A stretch of DNA of 64,000 nt, from NCBI GenBank assembly GCA_017163975.1, contig JAFFSR010000218.1:5459501-5523500 (forward strand). The letters are read 5' to 3'. Below are positions 11,200 through 23,289 of this stretch, one piece after another. The position numbers and the translations under genes are program-made. This stretch comes from Anastatus disparis. Taxonomy: Eukaryota; Arthropoda; Insecta; Hymenoptera; Eupelmidae. The first letter of the stretch is position 1, and each line of letters starts with the position of its first letter. The notes below the pieces were generated by a model that ran no database searches, was not told the origin of the DNA, and saw only the letters and a list, made by a program, of their open reading frames with translations.

Positions 11200-13636
11200 A
11201 TGACTCACGTTTGTTCAATATAAATGTATAGAAAACATCGTTCTTTCATTAAACAATTATATGTATGCTTTATTACTTTGACAAACTTAAAAATAAATTT
11301 ATATTTAATTCTTAATAATAAATTACAACTTTCAAAAGTATATATTTCTAATTTATCATGATTTTGTAATATTCTGTAAACAAATAAATGAAATATTTCA
11401 TGAAAATTTGTAAATATAAAATAAATCTTTTTATTCTAAAATTATCTTTTCACTTCATCAACCATAAGAGAAATAACTTTTTCTATGATGTTATTTGATA
11501 GTCAAAATGTATTTAAAAAAAAAGTATCAGATAATATACCGAAAGTTTGGGCTGTTGAACAAACTGAAAACAATAGGATGATTTGTGGTATTTTTCATTC
11601 TTTCATTTTACGTGTTTATGATATATATATAGGTGATACTTATGATGCCTTGAAAAAGTAATCAGTAATGTACACATTAATATTTTGTAAAATATTTTAT
11701 AAAATAATGGAAAATAACGTGAATTCCGAAATTACTATCAAATATCCTAAAAACATAAAAAAGCCTATTCTGAAAATTTAACAAAGTCAAGAAACAATAA
11801 CGAATGATAGAACATTAAGTAAGTTTTAACAAAAAAAAAATATGAGAGGTATGAAAAATTAACAAAATTAAAACTTAAATAAAGATTTACTGAAAATATA
11901 TTTAATTTTATCATATTATAAGTAAAAAGAGAAAGTTAAATCAAAAGAGAATAGAGCTTACATTGGAGCTAATATTGTTCTTGGTCCTTTTACAAAATTT
12001 TTAACAACACATTATGTTTTAATTAATTATCAAATCTTATTACTTCTATAGAAAAGTCAAACAAAAATTTTGTCAATTATTTTTTATACTTCATTTATTT
12101 TTATAAATTTGACAAACAAAACTATTAAAATATTTTTGCAAAAGGGAAAATGATGTACTTCATGCGTAAATCTGAAAATGTTATAAAAGATTTTAAGAGT
12201 CGATCGAAACCAAATTGGTGTTTTGGTTTAGTGGTGCTACATGATTACAGTACATGTCTATATTTTCGCCGTTTGAATTAGTAAATAAATAAATATTAGC
12301 ATCTCAACGATCACAATTCGCAAACACCATTTCGGTTCCGACTGCCTCTTAATAATGATTATGTGTACATGATTAGACTTTTTAACCACACTTGATAAAA
12401 GGTAAAGATATATTTAGAATTTTAATATACATTTCTAATTTTGTTAAGAAATGAAATAGTTTTTAATTAAAATTCAATTTAGTGTTGAAATAGCTAATTA
12501 TTAGCAATATCTTATAATTAAATCCAAAATGTTTGAATATTAAATATTGAAAGTAGAAATAGAAAAACTTGTTCATAGTAATTTAGTTGTTATTTATTTA
12601 GAATTTCAAATACTGTAATTTTATTATTGTTTTTTTAAACTGAAGTCTTAAAAATAAATGCTAGAATATCTCAAAAATTTCATAATTTTTTAGAGTTAAC
12701 AAGCATTTAATATAAAAAATTATAAATTTTTAATTTAAGAACAATTTTCTTCTAAATGAATTAACGTTTGTAAATAATTTTATAAAATTAAAGTTCTATA
12801 GAAAGCATTTATTTTTAAAACATTTATTACTTGTTTCTATTATTTGTAAATTATTCTACTTTTTATTAACAATCACCAAACAATAAATTATTAATTTTAG
12901 ATTTTCATATTGTTTATTTTTTATTTATTTCTGTGTTTGTTTTTATGTTTTTTTTAATGCAATTATAACGATTTTTCATGATGTATTTTATTATTTTGTG
13001 TCTGATCTTATAATTTTTTTCCGTTTGATTCGGTTAATTAATGTGAACGAAAAATGTATATATTATTGTTCTATATCGTTAATTTGATTAAAAAGTTGAT
13101 TCAAGTATATTTTGTCAAGAAAATTTAATAAATATTTTGCTGTAGACAATCTATGATCTGTATCATCTCGTGTCGATGAAAAATGTATTTTTCATAAACA
13201 TTTTATTATATAAATTCAATGAAGGATGTTTATTTCTATATGAGAAATTTATATGCAAAAAAACTTTCATAATTACAGTTATTTTTAACAAAAGATACAA
13301 AATTTCCTCGTATTATGATTTTTTTTAAATTTAAATTAAACTTTTCTAATTTCCAAATTAAGAGGACAAAACAGTAAAGAGCAATAAACTTTCATTCAAA
13401 TCCGTCCATTTGCTTTCTTTCAATAAAAGTAAATTAGCCAAACTCTTACAAAATTCTATAATTGATCAGGTATATAGAAAGAGAGCAAGTAAAGTTTAAT
13501 AAAAATTTTGGGTCTAATGTGAAAATAATATGAGATTAAAAGTAAAATTCAAGGAAAAATCATATTGTGAGAGAAGATTTATATATTTGCTAAGTGGTAT
13601 TACAAGAGCTTATTTTGACCTAAACTCTTACAAAAT
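11200..13636. other. AT-rich intergenic DNA with one small foldback
   Basis: No gene recognised. At 12195-12350 an imperfect inverted repeat has arms of about 30 bp (TCGATCGAAACCAAATTGG opposite the inverse of ATTTCGGTTCCGACTGCC), flanked by AAGAG and its inverse. From about 13430 related phrases containing AAACTCTTACAAAATT begin. They lead into the direct repeat at 13637. Confidence 0.5.
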
Positions 13637-14150
13637 TTTAATCGGTTAATATAGGATGAAAGAAAGCAGGCGGAGTCATATCAAGATTTAGCATCCACTG
13701 TAAATAATGATTAAAGTTTAAATTAGAATTAAAATAAAAGTCATAGTTGGAGGGAAATTTTATATTTTTACAAAATAACTGTAATAATAAATGCTTATTT
13801 TTTCCAAAAATATATTTTTTTGGATGAAAATAAACATTTTTCTCTTACAACCTTTTTTGTTATCTTTAAATAGTTGAAAAAATTTCAATTGGAAAAATTA
13901 TTAATGTTTTTTTTAAATAAATTATTTAAAAAAAAAAGATTCGATTGCATCTATATTATTTTAATTATCATTTATATTTTATGGATGCTTCTCAAAATGT
14001 ATGATATTAATTATTTTTCCGACAAGTTATAGTAAATGAATATTTAATTATAAAATGAGTTATAAATAATTGTAGTAGCATTTGTGATTATGATTATACA
14101 TAATTATACACAATCACGTTATATTATTCATGAAAGACTTATTTACAGAA
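13637..14150 (+). repeat. Direct repeat flanking the DDX19/GLE1 block, left copy
   Basis: About 510 bp that matches 20937-21447 in the same orientation at roughly 88-90% identity by eye. Shared landmarks are GAAAGAAAGCAGGCGGAGTC, GTAATAATAAATGCTTATTT and ACAATCACGTTATATTAT. Non-coding. Confidence 0.75.
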
Positions 14151-15427
14151 GTTTTATATTTTTACTAAGTAACCGATATTACAAGAGCTTATTTTGTCCC
14201 AAACTCTTATTTTTTTTTATTTTTTGGTAGAAGAGAGGATGCAAAGTGGGGAAGAAAACTTTGGAGTTTTAGAATATAGCAACAAACTCTGCGAAAGATA
14301 TATGTATGTTGATTGAAAGTGTTGGTAATAAGGAGAACTATAAACGGAATTTAATGAAAGCTTGCAAGTGGTTTTGTTTGAATATTTTATTACGAAGTTT
14401 GATTGATTTATTGTTACGTTTGATGAAGAAAGTTTCTTACTTTGTCTTATTAATCAGAAAACGTTAATTTACGTTTTTTGATTTGAACGAAGCGTTGCAT
14501 TCTATTTTATAGAATTTTATCAAAATTAATAATAAATTAGAGATGATAAATGTAATAAACTAGAATAACAGAATTTTATTCTTTCATAATTATTTGTATG
14601 TTAAATATTGAAAAATTTATAAAAAAAATGTTTTTTTTTGTGTGAAACAAAAAATGATTTTTTTTTACTATGCGTTCAAAAGGCCTGACAAAATCCTGAC
14701 TTTTTCACTAATTTTTGCAATTTTTATCGTTTTTTTTTTTCATTACATTGAATATTATTAATCTATATCATTCTTATCCTTCCCTTTATAATTTTTTTTT
14801 ATTTTCATATTTTTCTGAATGTAAACTTTAATAGTTTTCTTATTATATTCACTTATTCATAGTTATTCTCCTTTATTAACTTGGTAAAAAAATTAATTTT
14901 CCTGAAAAATTAATTTTTATTTATTGAGATAATAATTTATTCATATTAAAAACATAACATATGTTAATTAGCATAAAGAACTAGATAATTAATTTATCTA
15001 TCTTGTTTCTTACCTAACTCGAGCAAACTATTTGTAGTAGAAACTTCCAAGTTAAATAATACATGCACTAAGAGATATGAAATATCAAGAATGAAAAGGT
15101 ATTTTAAATAAAACAATATTAAATATCATTTAAAAATAATTTTTTTTTATTTCAAATGAATAAATCGATTGTAACACAAAATATAGTATACAGTGATCAT
15201 AAAAATTAACCTAGCACCTTAATTTGTACAAATAAAGTCTATGTCATTTACAAACGTGTCTATTGTTTAAATAATTTTAAAAAAAAATACATTACTTTTA
15301 TTAAAATTATTCATTTATTAATTAATCATTTTACGTATTTTATATGCTTTTTATAAGTGGTACCTTGAAATAGTATTACATTAAATTATAAAAGCGATTT
15401 TCTTTTTCACATGTGTTACAGTAGCGT
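14151..15427. other. AT-rich DNA downstream of DDX19
   Basis: The first 70 bp repeat the phrase seen at about 13572-13635 (ATTACAAGAGCTTATTTTG). The rest is low-complexity. It would include the 3' UTR of the minus-strand DDX19 gene, but no single polyadenylation signal stands out. Confidence 0.5.
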
Positions 15428-17751
15428 TTAAGCAGCAAGTTTTTCTATTTCTTCAGGATCATCAGCATCTAATAAATCTATCTTCTTGTTAAAGTGTGAT
15501 TCTATTTCTTGACATATTTGGTAGGAATGCTCGGAATCAACTAAATTTATGGCTATTCCAGATTTTCCAAATCTTCCTGTCCTTCCTATTCTATGAAGGT
15601 AAGCACTGCAATCAGCACGACCAGTTTGATCCATTGGCAGATCAAAATTAACTACAAGCGTTACTTGTGCTACGTCAATTCCTGCAAAAATTAGCGTGAT
15701 AAATTAATATTTAGTACTTTAGAATGAAGAGTAATATAATAAAAAATATAAGCAAGGAAAATTACCTCTAGAAAGTAAATTTGTCGTAATTAAAACTCTT
15801 TCTAATCCTTCTCTGAATCTATCGAGTACAGAGATTCTATCATCCACGGTAAGATCACCCGACAATATACCCACAGCATGGCCGTCTTTTGTCATTTTTG
15901 ACGCCAACCAATGTGCAGTTCTTTTGGTCTGAAATCATAATTTTTTTTTTTAATTTCTGAATTTATGATTAAAATTATTATAATTTGAATTTATACAATA
16001 CTTACATGACAAAATATAATTGTTTGACCAATACTTATAAAAGAATAAATATTTATAATAGCTTGATATTTGTCATTAGCATCTTTACATTTTATATAAC
16101 ATTGTTTGATATTATCCAAACTTTCATCTTCCTTTGATAGTCTTATAATAATAGGATTACTGACAATAATCTCAGCAAATTCCATTACATCTTGATCGTA
16201 AGTAGCAGAAAAGAACATCATTTGACATGTTGGTGGTAATAGCCTGCAAAATATCAAATTGAATTACGTAAATAACATAAATTTTACTCAAATGTAAAAA
16301 TATCATATTTTAATAAGATTTCAAAGTATGAATGAATTTTTACCTATGAATCCTAATGCATTGATCCTGGTGGCCTTGTGTTGCAATCATAACATCAGCT
16401 TCATCCAATACAAGGACAGAAATTTTTTTTAAGTCAAAACATTTAAATTTGATCGACCAATCTAAAACTTTTCCTGGTGTCCCAATTATAATATGATCTT
16501 CTATCTTAAATCCTCTTGCCACTGAAAATTAAAATTAATTTTTTATATATATTTTTCAAGATTTTAATTATTGAGCAATTTTTACATTAATATTTAATTA
16601 CAATTTTCTCCTTTGACGGCATATTTCAATTTAATCTCTGGACAGAATTGTGACATTCTTCCTGCTATCTCTCCAGTCTGAATCGCTAATTCATAAGTTG
16701 GTGAAAGACAAAGTACTTGTGGGTAAGGTTTTGATGGATCTACTCTACTTAACATGGCTAATACAAAAGCTGCAGTTTTACCAGTACCAGACTGTGATTG
16801 TGCAATCATGTTTTGAGGCCTATAAATAAAAAATTAACAATAACATTTAATTACATAAAAATTAATGAAGTAATTATAATTAGGACTAAAAGTATTAGAA
16901 CACAAAATTAAATAAGTTAAGAACAAGTTAAAAGGCAAGTAAAACAGTTACAAAATAATTGATCAATGTGTAATTTATTATTAGACTTACGGATCAGCCA
17001 ATAAAGTAGGTATCACTGTTTCCTGGATTTTGGATGGAGTTTTGAATCCCATATGATACACACCTTTCAAAAGATCTTTTTTCCTAAAAATAACATTCAA
17101 CCAAATCATAAAAATATATTTCAAAGAAACTTGATAATCAATTGGCATAAATTATAAAAGTTTATTCTATATACTAACAAATTTAGTTCTTGGAAACTCT
17201 TTACACTGTATAAAGGAGAAAATGGATTTTTTCGTTGAACTTCTAATGGTTTTGTGGTTTCAATAAGTTGTCTTCTCATTATTTTTTGTAGCATTGATAT
17301 TTCTGCTACAGAAATTTTCTTCTCTTCTTCGGCATCACTTGTTGAATTAGCCGGTGCTTCGGCTATTTCAATTCTGTCATACGATGAAGTAGTATTTATG
17401 GTCTCTCTTGATTCAGCTATATCCAACCTCACCACCTTCATGGTAGCATAAAATAAAACATTTACAGTAATGAAACATTAAACTTTATAGATATCTTAAA
17501 CCTATTAAGTAATTTCTATTAAAGATACGAAAATATTTATATTTTACAGAATTTAAAAAAATTATTTTCCAACACATCATCAGTTAAGAATCATAACAAA
17601 AAAAGTACTTTGATGCAACGATAGGTAATTCTCAAAAAAAAAATAAAGTTATGCCGGGAAAACATGTTTTAAAATTATCAATTTTCACCTCTGATGCCAA
17701 TTTTTCTTGTTCTTCAACATCTTTTGCCCAATCAACTTTGGACGAAGCCAT
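15428..17751 (-). CDS. DDX19: DEAD-box RNA helicase DDX19/Dbp5 (mRNA export)
   Basis: Eight exons, from the start: 17689-17751, 17179-17435, 16991-17083, 16602-16819, 16344-16521, 16006-16243, 15766-15928 and 15428-15681. All junctions are GT/AG and phases join to 487 residues, the family length. Helicase motifs in order are the Q-motif region ([10 protein letters not shown]), motif [38 protein letters not shown], a motif V beginning [10 protein letters not shown] and [15 protein letters not shown] instead of PTRELA is typical of this subfamily. Dbp5/DDX19 acts at the cytoplasmic face of the nuclear pore, using ATP to strip export factors from mRNA. It is activated by Gle1. The gene lies about 650 bp downstream of a GLE1 relic on the same strand. 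A foldback sits just upstream of its start codon. Introns are 77-253 bp. No defect seen. Confidence 0.96.
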
Positions 17752-17903
17752 TTTTGTATTAAGAAATAATGAATAAATAAACTTTGTATTAAAATAAACT
17801 ACTTTTTACACCTGACTTAGCAGAATCTTCCTTTTGTTCTTACCGAGCGGTGTGAACGTCAGAAGAAAACTAACTGCTAGATTCTAAGGGTACTTTCCAC
17901 AGT

Positions 17904-18185
17904 CTTCCACATACCTCTTGGGATTAGGCACCAGTAATGCGCAGTGAATTTCTGTATACACAAATCCCTTCTCCATGCAAAAATCTACTGAGCATTAGTA
18001 TCCACGTTCTGATGAGGCCGATTGGCTAGATTTAACAGAATCGTTGAAGTTTTACAAGAATCAGCCAATCAGTCTCATCAGAGCGTGGGTACTAATGCTC
18101 AGTGGATTTTTGCATGGAGAAGGGATTTGTGTATACAGAAATTCACTGCGCATTACTGGTACGCAATCCCGAGGGGTATGTGGAA
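17904..18185. repeat. Foldback with arms of about 122 bp upstream of DDX19
   Basis: The left arm (about 17904-18027) and right arm (about 18060-18185) are inverted copies that match at over 90% by eye, around a loop of about 30 bp. Shared landmarks are CCAGTAATGCGCAGTGAATT, ATGCAAAAATC and ACTGAGCATTAGTA. The element starts 153 bp upstream of the DDX19 start codon, so it probably overlaps or abuts the promoter. It is likely a MITE-type foldback. No coding capacity. Confidence 0.85.
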
Positions 18186-18291
18186 TGAAAAAAGATAGAC
18201 GCTTATAGAAGGATTCTTCTGGGTTACATTTTTCGTCCGAAAGCCTGGGTAACACTTTAACATTGTTTGTATATCTATACATATGAAAAAT

Positions 18292-18295
18292 GTGC

Positions 18296-18321
<26 letters not shown>
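18292..18321. repeat. (TA)n microsatellite
   Basis: A TA dinucleotide run between the foldback and the GLE1 relic. Confidence 0.85.
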
Positions 18322-18326
<5 letters not shown>

Positions 18327-18407
18327 CATAGATATAAAAATAAATTTTAAAAAATGTATCAATTCATCATTTTTTAACTTAATTAAAATTTAATGAAATG
18401 TATTTAC

Positions 18408-20631
18408 CCCTGTTTATTGTTGCAGCAAGCCATCTGAATGTATTGCCAATTCCATGAGGATGTGGTTTAGCAACTCCTCGTCTTTGCTTTGTTACCATTA
18501 TAGAAGCGTAAAGGTACATCCATCCTTCAATTCTCTTTAAATAATCTTCAGGCTTTTCAATTTTACCATTTTCCAAAAATTTGTTACCAAGAGATTTTAA
18601 ATAATCTTCGTCTGATTGATCGTTCCTAGACATAAGGAAGACAGGAATAAAGAATAAACACTTTGCACGTAATCTTGCTAAGAGAAGAGTGCCTAAGTCG
18701 ATTAATCTCTTCATCATATAAAGTATTAATTTTGTCTAGAAATAAATAATAGAATAGTACATTGTGCAACAAGGGAGCAAAATAGGTGTTTGCCGACGAG
18801 TGCGTGTTTGTCGCTCGAGCGTAGCGAGAGCGACAAATCGCACGAGTCGACAAACACCTATATGCTCCCGCGTTGCGCATACTATTTTCTCACGCGAAGA
18901 GCATCAAAAATATTATTTTTCTAACAAGCGCGCAAAATTCTAAGAATGACAAACTTGCGTCTGTGATAGCATGTACAATCTTGTTCGAAGGCTATCAAGA
19001 TCGTAAGAGGTAGTCGAGGTCGGGGCGCAGGACGGGGTCCAGGGGCGGAGGGGGCGAAGCCCCTGCCGGGGGGTTCGGGGGCAGCGCCCCCGCCTCCAAA
19101 AAAATAAATAATATTACTAATATAAAAATAAAATTAATAAAACCATTAACGGCAGGCCAGAGTAGAACCTGATATTGACCGAGTAACAATTGAGTTGTTT
19201 GTTATTTACTCAAGTATTAAACGGTGAATCTGCAAATTAAAAGCTGAGCGCAATAGATATTATTATTATGAACATCTATGCACAAGAAAAAAAAAATCTA
19301 CCGATTTGTTTTTGAGAAAAGTAAGTAACGCCAAAGTGAAAGTTTATGTTTATAATATTTTCGAGTTACTTACTTTTCTCAAAAACAAAGCGATAGATTT
19401 TTTTCTTCTTGTGCATAAATATTTGTAATAATAATATCTATTGCGCTCAGCTTTTAATTTGCAGATTCACCGCTTAATACTTGAGTAAATAACAAAAATC
19501 TCAGTTAGACAAGTTTTCAATACTATATATATATTTTTCTTATAATACATTAAAAATTAAATTAAATTTTGATTTATTCAAATTTAACATTTTTCGCGGA
19601 AATCGTCCATCGCTAACTTGTAATTCCAAGAATTTACGATTCGGCGTTGAATACTTGGCTGATATTATAAGGATATGAAAATGTCTTCGATGCAACGTGC
19701 AAGATTAAATATTACATAAATAATACTCGAAAAAATCAATGCTAAATAGACTGAAAGTTGCTACTGATATATGTGAACTTTTTCGAGGAATTTGTTCACC
19801 CCTGACTTGTAATTCGGGGAATTTACAATTCGCAGAATTGACCATTCTAAGTGAAGCACTTAACTGATGTATAAAAAGCATCGAGTTACACACACTGACT
19901 GATGTATAAAAATATCGGGTTACATTATCGAGCCTGTTAAAAGTTCGAATTCATTTTGCTCCCTAGGGAGGCAAAGAGGTATTTTGCTCCCTCACAACAG
20001 CTGGTCAAAATAGTATTTTGCGCTCTGAGTGCGAGAAAATAAATTGTAAAATTCAATATTTCAAAACATATTTTTTTTACCCATACCTATTTCAATTCTG
20101 AATGCATGATGAATTTCTTCACTGCAATGAACAATAAATTCTGCTAATTTAATATCTGTTGAGACAAGATCACCTGTCTATAAAATAATATAAATTTTGT
20201 AATAAAAAATAACTTGTTAAAGAATTTTTAAAAATCTTATTAAAAATCTTCTCTTACTCTTGCTTTTTCATTTATTGATTCCATGTGTATACTCAATTCT
20301 TTCAATTTACCTGCATGTGGTGCTAATAATCGACCACCAGAATTTTCATCTTTACAAGTTGAAGAAATATTAGCAATATCTTTCCATCGCCTTTAAAAGT
20401 TTTCTTTGAACGGAATAATTTTTCTCATTATTTCTTGACTCTCCCTCAACCTTTATTTCTGCATTTCTTTTTTTCTGTTCAATTCTAATTGTTCCTCTTC
20501 AGCTTCTAGTCGAGCCAATTTTTCTGCTGTTTTTTTTTCGTTGTAAAGACATTTGAAAAAGTGATTCAGACAGATTTTCTTGTAATTCCTTTTTTGATTT
20601 TTCCATTTCTTTTTTTTTTCTCAACAGCTTT
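18408..20631 (-). pseudogene. GLE1: Truncated and frameshifted GLE1 (mRNA export mediator) copy
   Basis: Three minus-strand exon remnants are visible. 20258-20631 is lysine/glutamate-rich coiled coil (KKEMEKSKKELQENLSESL, then LARLEAEEEQLELNRKKEM in another frame). 20087-20177 encodes IKLAEFIVHCSEEIHHAFRI. 18408-18735 encodes LLLARLRAKCLFFIPVFL, EDYLKRIEGWMYLYASIM and HPHGIGNTFRWLAA, a clear match to the Gle1 C-terminal domain. Gle1 with inositol hexakisphosphate activates Dbp5/DDX19 at the nuclear pore. Nothing matching the N-terminal region or the last exons was found up to the DDX19 start. The coiled-coil exon changes frame at least twice, and the last two exons do not join in phase. The intron between them holds a 1.29 kb element. 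I call it a partial pseudogene. Assembly error could explain the frameshifts but not the missing ends. Confidence 0.8.
18754..20042. mobile_element. Palindrome-rich non-autonomous element, copy 2 (1.29 kb)
   Basis: Near-identical to 2610-3842 and in the same orientation. It is inserted in an intron of the GLE1 relic. It retains 57 bp that copy 1 lacks: a G/C-rich block at about 19041-19097 with mutually inverted GGGGGC and GCCCCC words, bounded by TCCA on both sides. The large foldback (arms at about 19198-19330 and 19370-19496) pairs better here than in copy 1, whose left arm has drifted. No protein is encoded. Confidence 0.8.
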
Positions 20632-20936
20632 CTAAAATATTTTATTTTAAAAACGTAAATATGTATTGTTGTATGTAACAATAAATTAAGAAAAGTGAAT
20701 TATTTGAATATAATCTAAATAAAAAATACATCAAACACATTTAAATATAGTGATAAAGAATAATCTACAATTAAATTCAATTTATTTTATTATTTAAAAC
20801 TAAGGATTTGAAACAAGTTGAACTTATAACCAAGTTATTGAGATGATTCAATAAGTTATTAACTTATCAAAATTTAATAATATTTTTTAATATTTATAAA
20901 TATTTATTTATTATTTATTTTTTTTATTTATTAACA
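20632..20936. other. AT-rich intergenic DNA
   Basis: Sequence upstream of the last recognisable GLE1 exon. No further GLE1 exon was recognised here. Confidence 0.45.
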
Positions 20937-21447
20937 ATCAGTCAATATAGAATGAAAGAAAGCAGGCGGAGTCATATCAAGATTTAGCATCTACTGTAAA
21001 TAATGATTAAAGTTTAAATTAAAATGAAAAAAAAAGTCATAATTAGGGGGAAATTTTATATTTTTACAAAATAATCGTAATAATAAATGCTTATTTTTTC
21101 CGAAAATAGATTTTTTTTTGGATGAAAATAAACATTTTTCTTTTACAACTTTTTTTTGTTATCTTTAAATAGTTGAAAGAATTTCATGTGAAAGAATTAG
21201 TAATATTTTTTTAATGAATCGTTTAAAAAAAAAACTCGGTTGCACCTATATTATTTTAATTATTATTTATATTTTATGGCTGCTTCTCAAAATGTACGAT
21301 AATAATCATTCTTCCAACAAATTATAATAAATGAATATTTAATTATAAAATGAGTTATAAATAATTACATTAGCATTTGTGTTTATGATTGTTCATAATC
21401 ATGTACAATCACGTTATATTATGCATAAAAGACTTATTTACAGAATT
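20937..21447 (+). repeat. Direct repeat flanking the DDX19/GLE1 block, right copy
   Basis: Matches 13637-14150 in the same orientation over its whole length, with scattered substitutions and small indels. Non-coding. Confidence 0.75.
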
Positions 21448-22907
21448 TGATTTATGAAAAAATTGAAATAACTATTTAATCAATTCGTCAATATTAAGTA
21501 AAAAATAACAACTTTTTTAATTAAAATTGTGTCATTATTTTGATGGAATTTAATAGTTTTAACTATTGGCTTATAAATGTTTCAAAAATTCAATTGAGAT
21601 TGACGTAACATCTATTTCACGTATATTCTAGTTAAATACTCGATTATTTAGAGTTATGAATTGCTTGCATATTTTAGCTAATTATAAAAATTGATATTAA
21701 AATTTTATGATTTAAAAGAAATTATAAAAGAATGAAGACAATATAGGAAACCAGCTAGAAATATGTTCAAAAAGTGAATACTGAACTTCACTTCAAATCT
21801 CGTCTCAACTTTTATATATTTAAATGTTTTGAGCAAATTATACTTTAAGCTAATTTTCTATTTTGCTGAAATATTTTCATCTCAACTTGCTCTTAAACCC
21901 ATTCAAATTTTTTTAAATCTCTAAAATTAAAAAAAAAAGAGTTCACAATGTTAAAACAATTGAGTATTGAGATAGATAAATGTAACTTTTTTCATAACAT
22001 TATAGAAAAAAAAAAATTAAAAATATAAAACTAAAATTTGCGTCATGAAAGTAGAATACTTCACTTGTTAATACGAGCACAAAAAATAAACTATTTTATA
22101 AAGAGTAATACAGAAAAAACTTATTATTTCAATATAAATAGTCAATAGACAACCTTGATAGGCAATCAGAATAATATTTAGTAAATAAAATTTTTGAAAT
22201 AAATCACTGAATTTTTTTTTCCTTTTTTTAAAATACTTTTATTTGTGATATAGCTATGTAATCTATATTTTTTGCCAAATAAAAAACTTATTCAATTCAA
22301 TTCTTATATCTATATATACGTATATATTAAAATTCTTATATATTATAGATATGCACGTATGTTACAATGTCCGCCAAATTTTAGTCCCCTAGTTTAACCC
22401 AGAATTTGCGCTTCTATAAGCGTCTAATATTCGTTGGTTATAATAATCCTCTGTTAACTTTTATTAAGGGATTAAACTACTCATAAACTTATATTTTTTC
22501 TTCAATTTTGTAAAGACTAATAGTGCAGAAATAAAAAATATAATTTATGCAAAATTATCACGGTAAAATTGATTTTGTTTTACATATTGAATCATGCTAA
22601 TTTTGCACAAGTTGTATCTCAAAATCCTTTTTATTTCATAGAAATATTTTTATCTTAAATTTCATACTTTTTGAGAAATTTTTTAAAATAACTTATTCGA
22701 AAACTTTATGTTCTTTAATTCATTGCAATTTCTTAAAATTTTTAAAAATTTGAATTATTTAAATTGTAATTTGGAATAACTGCATACTAAATCGAATAAA
22801 TGAAACTTTTTCATAACTTTATAGAAAAATAAATGATTTGAACTTGAAATGAAACTTGTATTAATCAAATACTTTGCTTATGAGTATAAGAATTTACATA
22901 TGATCGA
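21448..22907 (+). repeat. Diverged relative of the unit end, left flank of the Piwi array
   Basis: From about 21600 this follows the same order of words as the end of each array unit (for example 30380-31532). Shared words include TATATTCTAGTTAAATAC, AACAATTGAGTATT, GAATCATGCTAATTTT and ATACTTTGCTT. Divergence is far greater than between units (roughly 10-20% by eye), and the 0.37 kb MITE is absent. Internally two half-blocks, about 21600-22470 and 22560-23150, also resemble each other. Both contain AATCCTCTGTTAACTTTTATT. A fragment at about 22393-22433 shares CTTCTATAAGCGTCTA with the minus strand near 18200. No gene. Confidence 0.65.
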
Positions 22908-23289
22908 ATATTTTATTCAGAAGGAAATATAAAATGATTAATATTCAAATATAAATCTTTGATTTATATCTCCAAAAAGTTATCAGAATGATATTTATTA
23001 AATAGAACTTTTTTAAAAAAATCATTAAGAATCGTTTTTTTTAATATTTGAACGGAACAAATCTCTATTTTTTATACATTCTAGATTATTTTATATTTAA
23101 GGGAAATTTTAATTATGATAATCCTCTGTTAACTTTTATTAGGGGATTAACCTATGAAATGTAGAAATTATGGTATGAAATAAGGGAGTGGCAAAATTAT
23201 TTGATATCCATATTATACGGATTACCTATTGAATGAATGAAGAAAAAAAAAAGATTTAGAAATACTGAAAATATACCTGGAATTTTTCA

